A DNA stretch of 64,000 bases from Thalassolituus alkanivorans (GTDB taxonomy: Bacteria; Pseudomonadota; Gammaproteobacteria; Pseudomonadales; Oceanobacteraceae): positions 103,640 through 167,639 of the forward strand of contig NZ_JAJAEL010000008.1 of the NCBI RefSeq assembly GCF_020447205.1. Direction: 5' to 3'. The translations under genes were made by a program, and so were the position numbers. Of the stretch, positions 1 to 8,431 are shown one piece after another. Below the pieces are notes generated by a model. It saw only the letters and a list, made by a program, of their open reading frames with translations. It was not told where the DNA came from and did not search any database. The number at the start of each line of letters is the position of its first letter. The first letter of the stretch is position 1.

Positions 1-111
1 GGATCCGATAAATGGCCGATTACCTACCATCGAAAAAATGCTAAAGTCCGGCATACCTGTATCAGGTCATTTTTATACCAATAACTTCCTCAGGAAATCA
101 AGAGGCTATTT

Positions 112-642
112 ATGTCTGAAAAAGTTAACAAGGAATTCTGGTTGGGCCAGTTATTTACTTTATTAGCGACGGTGGTTGGTGTTTATCTGGCAGCCAATTC
201 CGGTTTTGAAAAAGCCATCGAATTTGAAAATCTGCAACATCAGCGGGATGTTTACCATGTGCAGCAGTCGTTGCTGGGAGAAATGCAGGTGAATACCGAA
301 CGTTTACAAAGCTGGGTCGATGAATTTGATAAGGAACCACAGAGTAACAGTATGAGTATGCAGCCCGATAAATATCAGCTGGATACGTTTTTCTGGAATG
401 CTGCCCAGGAAGGGTCTGCAATTTTTGAAATGCCACATCAGTACGTCAGTGGTATTTCGGATTTTTACCAGCGTGCTGAATATCTTCGCAGCCAGCTGTT
501 GTCCGGTAACCCGTTTGAAGCGCCGAAAGCTTCGGAGAAACTGCGCCAGTTAACCACTGAAACCCGCATTCAGTTATTAAAAAATATTCAGCAACATATA
601 ACAGAACAAAAGCAACAGTTACAGAAAACCGGGTTAATCTGA
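112..642 (+). CDS. Hypothetical single-pass membrane protein
   Basis: The 176-residue product is not recognised. It starts with a short charged segment (MSEKVNKEFW) followed by one hydrophobic stretch at about residues 11-28, which looks like an uncleaved membrane anchor. The rest is polar and mostly helical with many Gln and Glu, suggesting a soluble domain, probably periplasmic. The ATG at 112 is preceded by AGAGG at 101-105, a good ribosome binding site. The gene is AT-richer than the core genes further right, as is the next gene, which fits an accessory region. No function can be assigned. Confidence 0.6.
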   Translation: MSEKVNKEFWLGQLFTLLATVVGVYLAANSGFEKAIEFENLQHQRDVYHVQQSLLGEMQVNTERLQSWVDEFDKEPQSNSMSMQPDKYQLDTFFWNAAQEGSAIFEMPHQYVSGISDFYQRAEYLRSQLLSGNPFEAPKASEKLRQLTTETRIQLLKNIQQHITEQKQQLQKTGLI

Positions 643-719
643 TGCTATTGGGAGTGACCCCGCCAGTTAAAATTTACCGGACTTTTTAAGCCCGGCTGAA
701 ATTTCAAGGAAAGTAATAA

Positions 720-965
720 ATGCCAGAGCTATCAGTGCTTAAAGCTACACATGTTACGGGTCATATTCTAGAAATTGAGTTTAGTGATAATCATGTTTCG
801 GTAGTTGATTTTGCTCCATTTATCCTTAGTGATGGCCATCCTGATTACGATGTATATAAAGACATCTCTCGCTTTGTGCAGTTTGATTTGCTTGATGGAA
901 ACTTAAACTGGGACGACTACACAATGATCTTTCCAGTTGAACATCTATACGAAAATAAGTTGTAG
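720..965 (+). CDS. DUF2442 domain protein, probable integron cassette gene
   Basis: The 81-residue protein resembles the DUF2442 family: small proteins of unknown function often seen beside toxin-antitoxin genes or as mobile-integron cargo. Visible features are the beta-rich start (HILEIEFSDNHVSVVDFAPF) and the acidic end LDGNLNWDDYTMIFPVEHLY. AAGGAAAG lies just upstream of the ATG at 720. The gene is AT-rich compared with the rest of the window and is followed directly by a sequence that looks like a Vibrio-type attC site (973-1099), so it is probably the only gene of a single inserted cassette. Family assignment is by eye. Confidence 0.6.
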   Translation: MPELSVLKATHVTGHILEIEFSDNHVSVVDFAPFILSDGHPDYDVYKDISRFVQFDLLDGNLNWDDYTMIFPVEHLYENKL

Positions 966-972
966 GGTGTGT

Positions 973-1099
973 TTATAACGAACTGTTTGAGAGTGATTCG
1001 CAACGAGTAGAATTTTTTGTATGTGTCGGGTTGAGTGATTAAGGCTCTGTGCGGTAGCTTTTGTAACGCGTGCATGCACCCGTTAACGCGGTGCTGGGC
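973..1099 (+). repeat. Probable integron attC recombination site (59-base element)
   Basis: Eight bases after the DUF2442 stop comes TTATAAC (973-979), fitting the attC R'' box RYYYAAC, then a GAACTGTTTGAGAGTGATTC-type tract followed by CGCAACG, and at the far end GTTAACGCGGTGCTGGGC (1082-1099). This order resembles the long attC repeats of marine superintegrons, which typically read TATAACAAAC...GATTCGCAACGCG...CTTAACGCGGCGTTA. The terminal core is GCTGGGC (1093-1099), one mismatch from GTTRRRY. Such a hybrid end is what integration at a secondary site would leave. No integrase gene is present. Homology is from memory of consensus sequences and was not aligned. Confidence 0.5.
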
Positions 1100-1227
1100 C
1101 TTTCCAGATTTACCAAACATTACACCTTTGGCCCTGTTGTTTATTGCCTCTGCTTACGGGCCTTGCTACCTTCGCCGGCCAATGTGGTGCTATACCGCCT
1201 TACTGTCCATATCTGAGTGAATATCGC

Positions 1228-1539
1228 ATGTTAAAGCTGTTCAGGATTTCAAGCCTGCTGGAAGGCGTCTCTTATCTGGTTATTCTGTGTATAACGCTGG
1301 GCGTGATCAGCCGGGATTTTGTTTATGTGCTCGGGATGACGCACGGTGTGCTGTTTATGCTGTACTTTGTTCTTTCGCTGGCGGCTTCCCATAAGCAGGG
1401 CTGGTCGGTGATTACCTGGCTGCTGGTGTTGCTGGCGTCGCTGATCCCTTTTGCCTTTATTCCGGTTGAGCTGTTTGTCCGCAAAGAGCTGTTAAAGAAT
1501 GAGCAGGCTGCCGCTACCGACCCGGCACTGGGCGCCTGA
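1228..1539 (+). CDS. DUF3817 family integral membrane protein
   Basis: With the start at 1228 (MLKLFRISSLLEG) the product is 103 residues and matches the DUF3817/YdzA-type pattern: an N-terminal RISxLEGxSYLxL segment, a short loop containing a His (GMTHGVLF) and three hydrophobic helices, at about residues 9-30, 38-58 and 65-85. An upstream in-frame ATG at 1144 exists, but the added 28 residues (Pro/Cys-rich) are not family-like and would run into the attC-like flank, so 1228 is preferred. Function is unknown; it is an inner-membrane protein. Confidence 0.7.
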   Translation: MLKLFRISSLLEGVSYLVILCITLGVISRDFVYVLGMTHGVLFMLYFVLSLAASHKQGWSVITWLLVLLASLIPFAFIPVELFVRKELLKNEQAAATDPALGA

Positions 1540-1644
1540 TGTTCTTACTGTCCGGGGCTGTGTCCTGCTTATAGCGAGACACAGTCACGGAGTCTGTCAG
1601 GGGCTGGCAGATCTGTGAGCCGATGAAAATACCCGCCAGCCAGA

Positions 1645-1673
1645 TTGAGTCGCTAACCCGCCTTGTCTACAAT
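1645..1673 (+). promoter_or_regulatory. Putative sigma-70 promoter of the DUF3297 gene
   Basis: TTGAGT at 1645-1650 and TACAAT at 1668-1673 are separated by exactly 17 bases. The start codon of the DUF3297 gene lies 32 bases further on. Assigned by consensus match only. Confidence 0.45.
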
Positions 1674-1705
1674 GGGGCACTTTTTTCTGATGTCAGGTTA
1701 TAAAC

Positions 1706-1954
1706 ATGAGCGACACTAACGCCAAGCCGGCTTTGCCGGATCATCTCTCCGGTAATCCACGCAGCCCACATCACGTTGCTGAGTGTTTTGAGCACGATAT
1801 TGGTATCCGCCTGAATGGTAAGGAACGTACCGACGTTGAAGAATACTGCATCAGCGAAGGCTGGGTAAAAATCCCTTCGCCTAAGGCAAAAGACCGTTTT
1901 GGCCGTCCTATTCTTATTAAACTGAAAGGCGACGTTGAAGCCTTTTATAAGTAA
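1706..1954 (+). CDS. DUF3297 family protein
   Basis: The 82-residue soluble protein contains the conserved family core: LPDHLSGNPRSPHHVAECF near the N terminus, DIGIRLNGKERTDVEEYCIS in the middle and a C-terminal IKLKGDVEAFYK. These segments are highly conserved among gammaproteobacterial DUF3297 proteins. No function is known for the family. The gene is monocistronic: its own promoter-like element lies at 1645-1673 and a strong hairpin terminator follows at 2012-2050. Confidence 0.85.
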   Translation: MSDTNAKPALPDHLSGNPRSPHHVAECFEHDIGIRLNGKERTDVEEYCISEGWVKIPSPKAKDRFGRPILIKLKGDVEAFYK

Positions 1955-2011
1955 GTATTTTCCGGGATTTTCTGTAAGTTCTTTCTATAAGTACCTGCTG
2001 TAAATCCTCAG

Positions 2012-2050
2012 ACGCAAAGCACAGGCTTCAGCTCTGTGCTTTGCGTTTTC
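2012..2050 (+). terminator. Rho-independent terminator after DUF3297 gene
   Basis: ACGCAAAGCACAG (2012-2024) pairs perfectly with CTGTGCTTTGCGT (2034-2046) around a 9-base loop, and the stem ends in a short T tract (GTTTTC). It sits between two convergent transcription units and may also slow transcription arriving from the RND gene on the minus strand. Confidence 0.8.
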
Positions 2051-2083
2051 CCACAAGTATCTCCCGTCATTCTTTTTTATTTG

Positions 2084-5000
2084 TCATCCTGCCTGTGCCG
2101 CGGTGGAAGCTTCTTTTGCGTTTGGTTGCTTAAACACCGCGCATAATGCCGGTACCAGCAGCAGGCTGATGATGGTTGCGAACAGTACACCGAACCCTAA
2201 AGAAGCCGCCATAGGTATCAGCAGTTTTGCCTGAATGCTGGTTTCGCTCAGTAAGGGTAATACTCCGGCAAAGGTTGTCAGCGAGGTCAGAAGAATCGGC
2301 CGGAAACGGCTGCTGCAGGCCTGTAGTAATGCTTCTGCTATTGGCAGCTTTTGCGCTTTTAACTGATTAAGCCGGTCGAGCAGCACCAGATTATCGTTTA
2401 CCACCACACCGCTGACGGCGACCATGCCGACATACGACCACAGGGTCAGGTCGAGCCCCAGTATCAGGTGTCCGACGACCGCACCGAGTAAACCAAAAGG
2501 AATGGCAAACAGCACCAGTAACGGCTGGGCATAAGATGCAAAGAGTACGGCCATCAGCAGATACATCACGATAATGGCGAGCAGATAATACTGCGCCAGT
2601 AAGTCGAGAAAAAACTGTACCGCGCGCTGATAACCGCCCACGTCCCAGCGCACACCGGGCAGGTCGTGCAGCAGGTTTTGTACGGCGCCCTGCTGCAGGG
2701 TCTTTTTAATTCTCTCGGCATTATTCTGGCTGGGGTCAACATAGGCCGACACCATAACCACAGGTTCACGCATAAAATGGCGGATATAAGGGTTAACCGC
2801 CTGCTGGCTGTGTGTGGCTATATATTTCAGCGCGACCATCTGGCCGGGTGCGGTTTCGACCGGCAGGTTATCCAGATACCAGGCGGATGCACGTTCTTCT
2901 GCATTCAGGCTGGTGCGTACTTCCACTTCGTCATCGTTGTCGTAAAAACGCTGAATAGTGGTGCCATAAAACGCCTGATTAACCTGTTGCAGAACCGGGC
3001 CGCGGTTGATGCCTGCGGCAATGGCTTCGTCGGTTAAGCGGATATCCAGTTGCTGGGCATTGTTATCCGGCTGACGCTGCAGGCTGTAAATACCGGAGAA
3101 GCGCTGCAGATAATCACTCAGGCGTTGTGCTGCAGTATTTAATGCCTGCTGATCGCTGCCGGAAAATTCAATCTGAATATCGGCCTTGGAAGGGTTTACC
3201 GTGGCGCTGTATTCCACGTTATCGACACCGGTTATGGCACCGCTTTCAGCCCGCCACCAACGGATCATATCCTGGCCACTGAAAGCCCGGCTGTTTGCCG
3301 CCGGTAATTCCAGCATTATCTGCCCGGTATGGTCGGCACGGGCATAGACTTTCTGGTTGGATGGCAGGGTATTGGGCGCGACAACCTGATAAATCCGACG
3401 GATCATTTCACCTTCGGCATAACCCGCGCTGGTTTCGACTTTACGGGCGGCAACCGCGAGCTTCTGCAGTGCCTTTTGGGTTGCCTCGCGTGGCGATCCT
3501 TGCGGAAAAGTAACTTTGGCTGTGACGACATTGCCTTCTATTTCGGAAAATAATGCCGATTTAATCCAGCCCTGACTAATCAGTAATAACGTCAGTATAA
3601 AAGCGGCGGTAAAGGTGGCTATAACCGGGTAAGGGTTGTGCACAATCCGCCGTAGCAGAGGCAGATAATAATGTCCGACAACCTGCTGTAAAAAGCGGCT
3701 GAAGTATTGCTGCAGGCGATGGGGCTTTGTCGCATTGGCAGGCGTATGGCTGAGATGCGCGGGCAGAATACAGAGCGACTCAAATAACGAAAATAACAGT
3801 GTGGTAATAACCACAATGGGGACTGCTTTTATCAGCATGCCTTCAGGGCCGGGGAGAAACAGCAGCGGCATAAAAGCAACCAGCGTGGTAATCACCGAAA
3901 ATAATACCGGCTTATAAACATCCAGTGTGCCGGACAACGCTGCCTGTGTGCCATGCTCGCCAAGTTCCTGGCGGGCGAAAACAGCTTCGCCGACAACGAC
4001 GGCATCATCAACGACAATGCCGAGCACCAGAATAAAAGCAAACAACGAGATAAAATTAACCGATGTTGATGTCAGTGGCAGAACAAACAGAGTGCCAATA
4101 AAAGAGACCAGAATACCCATGCTGACCCAGAACGACAGTCGTGCATTCAGAAATAACAACAGCACAATAAATAACAGCAATAAACCGCTGAGGGCATTGT
4201 CGAGCAGCAGGTTTAAACGCTCGCTGAAATTAACCGCTTCGTCCTGCCAGACGTAGTAACTGATATTGGCACTGGCCGGGTGTTGTTGCAGATAGGTATT
4301 TACCGCCGCCGATATAGCGGTAATGTCATCGTTACCACTGCGGTAAATATCCAGCGCCAGAGCGGGTTTACCATTCAGCAGCGCCAGTGCTGTGGCATCG
4401 GTACGGGTATCCTGAATGCTGGCAACATCGGCCAGGCGCAGGCGGTTACCGGCGCCATCGCTGGCAATCAATAAGTGCTCATAATCACTGGCAGAACGGA
4501 AATCACGGTCATTACCAATCAGTATGTCACCGTCGCCGGTTTCCAGCAGGCCTCCGGCTGCCGGTGCTGCCTGTTGGATCAGCTGGCGGTTGATCTGTTG
4601 CAGCTGCAGTGGGTAGAGGTAGAGGTCGGCCAGCGAAAACTGAATGCGTATTTCGGGCTTTTCCCGGTCCTGAATTTCCGCTGTTGAAACGGCGGGTAAG
4701 GCCAGCAGCTCACGACGTAAATTTTGTGCGCTGCTGAGCAGGTTGGCATAGCTTTCATCACCGCTGACAATAATACGCAGCGCGCGGTTACGTACCTGAA
4801 GAATCTGAATATCGGGCGCTTCGGCCTGTGCGGGCAGCAACGCAGGGTCTGCAAGGCGGCTGCGGATTTCGGCCAGCAGAGCATTGGCATCGTAGCCTTC
4901 GGCGATATCCAGCGTAAGGCTGCATAAACCGGGATACGACCAGGAAATTAATTCTTCGCCACCGGCAATATCGTGGATAGCATTTTCCAGTGGTGTACAG

Positions 5001-5191
5001 AGTGATTGTTCTGTGGTGCTGACCGAGGCACCGGGATAAAGCACCTGAATACTGATGCGGTCGAGTTCAACATTGGGAATTAATTCCTGCTGCAGGCGCG
5101 GTACGGCCAGCAGCCCCAGAACCAGAATACAGAGCATGGCCAGATTGGCGGCCACGCGATGGGTGATAAACCAGCGGATTACTGCACTCAT
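2084..5191 (-). CDS. RND-family efflux permease (AcrB/CzcA superfamily)
   Basis: A 1035-residue inner-membrane proton-driven pump. The start is placed at MSAVIRWFITHRVAANLAML (5191), the usual RND N terminus; an ORF extension to 5365 would add a non-homologous tail overlapping the upstream gene. TM1 is followed by a large periplasmic porter domain. The TM4 proton-relay pair is visible at D395-D396 (LGIVVDDAVVVGE). A second porter domain and the C-terminal membrane half (GVVVNDNLVLLDRLNQLK) follow. The HlyD adaptor gene ends only 7 bases upstream, so the two are translated together. It is the last gene of the six-gene operon. Substrate unknown; by context, the product made by the GH3 and acyltransferase enzymes. 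Confidence 0.9.
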   Translation of the reverse strand: MSAVIRWFITHRVAANLAMLCILVLGLLAVPRLQQELIPNVELDRISIQVLYPGASVSTTEQSLCTPLENAIHDIAGGEELISWSYPGLCSLTLDIAEGYDANALLAEIRSRLADPALLPAQAEAPDIQILQVRNRALRIIVSGDESYANLLSSAQNLRRELLALPAVSTAEIQDREKPEIRIQFSLADLYLYPLQLQQINRQLIQQAAPAAGGLLETGDGDILIGNDRDFRSASDYEHLLIASDGAGNRLRLADVASIQDTRTDATALALLNGKPALALDIYRSGNDDITAISAAVNTYLQQHPASANISYYVWQDEAVNFSERLNLLLDNALSGLLLLFIVLLLFLNARLSFWVSMGILVSFIGTLFVLPLTSTSVNFISLFAFILVLGIVVDDAVVVGEAVFARQELGEHGTQAALSGTLDVYKPVLFSVITTLVAFMPLLFLPGPEGMLIKAVPIVVITTLLFSLFESLCILPAHLSHTPANATKPHRLQQYFSRFLQQVVGHYYLPLLRRIVHNPYPVIATFTAAFILTLLLISQGWIKSALFSEIEGNVVTAKVTFPQGSPREATQKALQKLAVAARKVETSAGYAEGEMIRRIYQVVAPNTLPSNQKVYARADHTGQIMLELPAANSRAFSGQDMIRWWRAESGAITGVDNVEYSATVNPSKADIQIEFSGSDQQALNTAAQRLSDYLQRFSGIYSLQRQPDNNAQQLDIRLTDEAIAAGINRGPVLQQVNQAFYGTTIQRFYDNDDEVEVRTSLNAEERASAWYLDNLPVETAPGQMVALKYIATHSQQAVNPYIRHFMREPVVMVSAYVDPSQNNAERIKKTLQQGAVQNLLHDLPGVRWDVGGYQRAVQFFLDLLAQYYLLAIIVMYLLMAVLFASYAQPLLVLFAIPFGLLGAVVGHLILGLDLTLWSYVGMVAVSGVVVNDNLVLLDRLNQLKAQKLPIAEALLQACSSRFRPILLTSLTTFAGVLPLLSETSIQAKLLIPMAASLGFGVLFATIISLLLVPALCAVFKQPNAKEASTAAQAG

Positions 5192-5198
5192 GGTTGCC

Positions 5199-6377
5199 TC
5201 ATTCTCCGGCCGCCGTGGCCAGTTGCTCTCTGCTGCCGGTATTAACCGGAATAATCTGGCTGCCTGGCAGCAGGGCGTGACGGCTGCTGTTAACCAGCAG
5301 AACCGGTGTTGAAAATTTATTACGCAGATACAGCTGATCTTTACCCGCATACAGAAGATTGGCATTTACATCGTGCAGCTGGTGTTGCTGATCAACCATT
5401 AATAAATGATTACCGGCCTGCAGAGCTGAGCGTGGAATACGACTGATGCCGGTAATGACCGGACTGAGAATTTCGGCCTCAACAAAGGTGCCGGGCAACA
5501 GTGGCGTTATATCCGCAGAATATTGTGGCCGGGCCAGCAGGATAATTTGCTGAAAGGCATCACGGCCGGCTTCGCTGCCGGTAATCTGCGCTGGTATTTT
5601 TGTACCGCCTGCTGTTGTCAGGGTGACTGCCGGCGATGGATTTTCTGTACCCGGACGGATGCCTAATAACTGTGCTTCATGATCGCTGACCGGCAAGCGG
5701 ATTTCCTGCCAGTTATCGTCATAAATAACCCCCAGAACCATCGCCGGAGAAACCTGCTGCCCTGGCTGTATGCTGGCGCGGGCAATACGTCCGCTGACCG
5801 CCGCATATATACGTGTGTCACGCAGTTGCTGTTGTGCGTATTGCAGAGCGGCGCGGGCCGCAGCAACCTGGCTGTTGGCCATGCGCAGATGCGGAATATA
5901 ACGGGCAAAATCATTTTCGCTGGCCTGCTGGCGTGCCACTTCAGCCTGAGCGTGGATTTCTTCCAGCTGCAGCAGGCGGCTGTCGAGGTTGGCCTGGTGC
6001 TGGCGAACCTCCAGCTCGTAAGGTGCGGCATCAATACTCAGCAGCAGTTCGCCCTGTTGTACCTGCTGACCATTAATAAAATGCTCGCTGACGTATTGCA
6101 CCTGCCCCTGCACCTGACTGCTCAGGTAAAACTCCCGCGCCATACGGACATGACCCTGGCTGTGTACCGGAATGGTTATATCCTGCGCGACAACGCTGAT
6201 AACCGGTACGCTTGGTGCCATGCTGGCAGGCGTTTGTGTGGCCGGCAGCGGTGCCTGTAGTACCAATAATGCTGCGATTAATAACAGGGCCAGAACCGCG
6301 GTCAGCCAGACTGCAATATGGCGGATCTTGTGCGGACGTCTGTTATCTGTGCTGCCGGCAGAAAATACATCAGGCAT
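5199..6377 (-). CDS. HlyD-type periplasmic adaptor subunit of RND pump
   Basis: The 392-residue protein has a cytoplasmic N terminus, one membrane anchor at about residues 22-42, then the beta-barrel/lipoyl/alpha-hairpin architecture of membrane fusion proteins. The lipoyl halves flank a Gln/Ala-rich coiled hairpin (about residues 120-200) and the second half contains the typical IYAAVSGRIARASIQPGQQV motif. It would link the inner-membrane RND pump to an outer-membrane channel. Its start overlaps the end of the acyltransferase gene by 8 bases, showing translational coupling. No outer-membrane factor is encoded in this operon. Confidence 0.9.
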   Translation of the reverse strand: MPDVFSAGSTDNRRPHKIRHIAVWLTAVLALLLIAALLVLQAPLPATQTPASMAPSVPVISVVAQDITIPVHSQGHVRMAREFYLSSQVQGQVQYVSEHFINGQQVQQGELLLSIDAAPYELEVRQHQANLDSRLLQLEEIHAQAEVARQQASENDFARYIPHLRMANSQVAAARAALQYAQQQLRDTRIYAAVSGRIARASIQPGQQVSPAMVLGVIYDDNWQEIRLPVSDHEAQLLGIRPGTENPSPAVTLTTAGGTKIPAQITGSEAGRDAFQQIILLARPQYSADITPLLPGTFVEAEILSPVITGISRIPRSALQAGNHLLMVDQQHQLHDVNANLLYAGKDQLYLRNKFSTPVLLVNSSRHALLPGSQIIPVNTGSREQLATAAGE

Positions 6378-7329
6378 AACTCAGCTCCTGCAATGACTGT
6401 TGCCACAGCTGCAGGCAGCGCTGCTGTGTTTCCTGCGCCAGAGCAATTGAAGGGTGAAATTTAAGTGCCAGTGTCAGTTGCCCGTTGCACTCAGTCACGC
6501 CGGTGGCAATCGGATAATTCGCGCTGCCGGCACCGCAGACACCAACAACACTGTGCGGATGCTGTGGCAGTGACCAGTCTCCCAGATAACTGAATGAGCC
6601 GAGATAAAACTGCGAACCGCTGATGCGCCGGTAAATAAAGCGCACCCCGGTTTTACCAATCCAGCGGCCAATATGAGCCATCTTCCATAACCACCAATGT
6701 TCTCTGGCGACCAGCTTTGCTTTTACCTGTGCATGAATGTGTCCGGCACTGCTGTGTTCGTCCAGTGCCAGATAAAAACCGGATGATAAATTACTCTGTT
6801 CCGGCCCACTGACAGCGCCACGGACATTCACCGGATAAAACCACCAGGCGCGGCTTCCCGGTTGCAGGCAGACGGAAAAAATAACCTTATTCAGACAGGC
6901 GAAGGTAAGGCTTGCCAGAGAGACTCCCCGTGCAGCAGCCACTGTTTTTAAGCGGCTGACGGTGGTTGTGTTAAGCACGGTAAATTCAGGTTCTGTAACA
7001 GCCCTGGGTGTTTCGCCGGCTTTTGTTGCACTGGCTTTTTTCCAGTGTACGGTTTTCGGTGTGCGGTCTTTGCGTTGCCGCCGTACCTTATTCAGGGTTT
7101 GCCAGAAACCGGGCTCGGTCAGGTCGCGGCAGCGTGGCAGTGAACTGGCCGGATAGCCCAGTTGCTCGCGTACATTAGCCAGCATACCAATGCCATCGGT
7201 ATCGCGGTGGCGGAAATGATGCCACTGCGTCTGCTGCTCCTGACTGTTGTGTATAAAACAGTGAATACGGTCGGAAATTCCTTGCTCTTCCCGTACTTCG
7301 TACCACTGGGCAATATAATCTTTGCGCAT
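6370..7329 (-). CDS. Condensation-domain-like acyltransferase
   Basis: The 319-residue protein resembles the CoA-dependent acyltransferase fold (NRPS condensation domains, wax ester synthases). An HxxxDG motif (HRDTDG, H41-D45-G46) matches the catalytic HHxxxDG signature with its first His replaced by Arg. The rest resembles the C-lobe, including a loop around SGSQFYLGSFSYLGDW and a final LTLALKFHPSIAL strand. In normal family members the motif lies near residue 130, so about 90 residues of the N-lobe appear to be missing. It probably transfers an acyl or aminoacyl group onto an intermediate of the pathway. The superfamily call is tentative. Confidence 0.55.
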   Translation of the reverse strand: MRKDYIAQWYEVREEQGISDRIHCFIHNSQEQQTQWHHFRHRDTDGIGMLANVREQLGYPASSLPRCRDLTEPGFWQTLNKVRRQRKDRTPKTVHWKKASATKAGETPRAVTEPEFTVLNTTTVSRLKTVAAARGVSLASLTFACLNKVIFSVCLQPGSRAWWFYPVNVRGAVSGPEQSNLSSGFYLALDEHSSAGHIHAQVKAKLVAREHWWLWKMAHIGRWIGKTGVRFIYRRISGSQFYLGSFSYLGDWSLPQHPHSVVGVCGAGSANYPIATGVTECNGQLTLALKFHPSIALAQETQQRCLQLWQQSLQELSYA

Positions 7330-7339
7330 AAATTCCCTG

Positions 7340-8431
7340 TTAAAGACGGCTGATTTCCGGATATTGCAGGCGGGTTAAATCCAGCTTCTGCACCAGTTCT
7401 GGTTGATAGGTAGCAATAAAATTCCGGCTTTTTAAGGCGTGCCCGGGATGCCGGCGGACGATTTTTAACAGCGGGTCACGGCTGTCAAAACCACAGGCCA
7501 GAGCCAGGGCATTACGTTGCTGTGCTGTTTTCCGCAGGGTGCGTAATAACCGCGCAAAGCGCCCGGGATCATTATTTTTAACCACCACGCTGTGCAGCAT
7601 CTGATAATGATTGAGCGAATTAACGGCAGGTAATGCCAGGTGTCCGGTCAGCCAGGTAAGGCTGTTATAGAATGGCCGCAAATGATGCAGTAGCGGTGCG
7701 TAGCCACTGATCCGGGTCTGTTTAAAATCCTTCTGATCCCACAGACCAGCCAGCGCCGTAATTTCCCCATGTTCACGCAGAATAAAAAAATCACTGATCT
7801 TAATATTGCGGTAGTACGGATCATCGCTGCCGATACGCGAGAAATCGTAACAGGGGTAAAATTGTTTACTGGCGGCTTCGCGGTCAAAAAATGCCTGCAT
7901 CTCGGCAATATCTTCCGTTCTGGCCGGATGGGTTAACGGATCATCCGCGATATTTTTTTTCCGCCGCAGGCTGATCAGCCAGGTGGTAAACATTCCGGCA
8001 GGAAGATATTGCGGCAGTGTATTGCGGCCGCTGCCAACGGTGCTTAGTGAAGCACGGTTTTCGTCGAGAATAACGGTCTGCATCCACTCGTTCTGCATTT
8101 GCTGACGATAGGTGCCGAATAAGCGGTACAGAGTACGGCCACCCTGAAAATCCGGGTGAATACGCAGATCGCTGCCATAACGAACCGACGCTGGCTGGCC
8201 ATTAATAAATACCCGGCGCTGGCCGATGCTGAACGTACCGATAATGCCATGACCGGGTTTTTCCATAACCCAGATTTCCGGTTTTTGGCTACTGACTGCT
8301 GCGGCATAAAAATAATCAGGATTACGCTCAAAGGTCAGACGGATACTTCCCTGTTGGGCGGTTGCGGCCAGCAATTTCAGTAAGCCGGCCGAATCCTGAG
8401 TACAGGCCGGCCGGATGCAATAGCTGCTCAC
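7340..8431 (-). CDS. GNAT-fold N-acyltransferase
   Basis: The GTG start at 8431 overlaps the stop of the upstream GH3 gene (GTGA), giving a 363-residue protein. It has a GNAT-like acyl-CoA binding turn (HPDFQGGRTLYRLF, about residues 110-125) after strands typical of the fold (GIIGTFSIGQRRVFINGQPA). A second region at about residues 180-290 (DIAEMQAFFDREAAS...FFILREHGEITALAGLW) looks like a further GNAT half, so a tandem arrangement is possible. Substrate unknown; probably acylates an amine in the same pathway as GH3. Longer upstream starts are not supported because they lie deep inside the GH3 gene. Confidence 0.65.
   Translation of the reverse strand: MSSYCIRPACTQDSAGLLKLLAATAQQGSIRLTFERNPDYFYAAAVSSQKPEIWVMEKPGHGIIGTFSIGQRRVFINGQPASVRYGSDLRIHPDFQGGRTLYRLFGTYRQQMQNEWMQTVILDENRASLSTVGSGRNTLPQYLPAGMFTTWLISLRRKKNIADDPLTHPARTEDIAEMQAFFDREAASKQFYPCYDFSRIGSDDPYYRNIKISDFFILREHGEITALAGLWDQKDFKQTRISGYAPLLHHLRPFYNSLTWLTGHLALPAVNSLNHYQMLHSVVVKNNDPGRFARLLRTLRKTAQQRNALALACGFDSRDPLLKIVRRHPGHALKSRNFIATYQPELVQKLDLTRLQYPEISRL

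Noticed and set aside
1-84. Open reading frame running in from the left edge, ending at about 84
   Set aside because: Only 27 codons with no recognisable sequence; cannot be called a gene fragment. The GGATCC at position 1 is a common site and was not taken as meaningful.
1035-1220. Short plus-strand open frame between DUF2442 and DUF3817 genes
   Set aside because: It covers the attC-like repeat and looks like chance coding.
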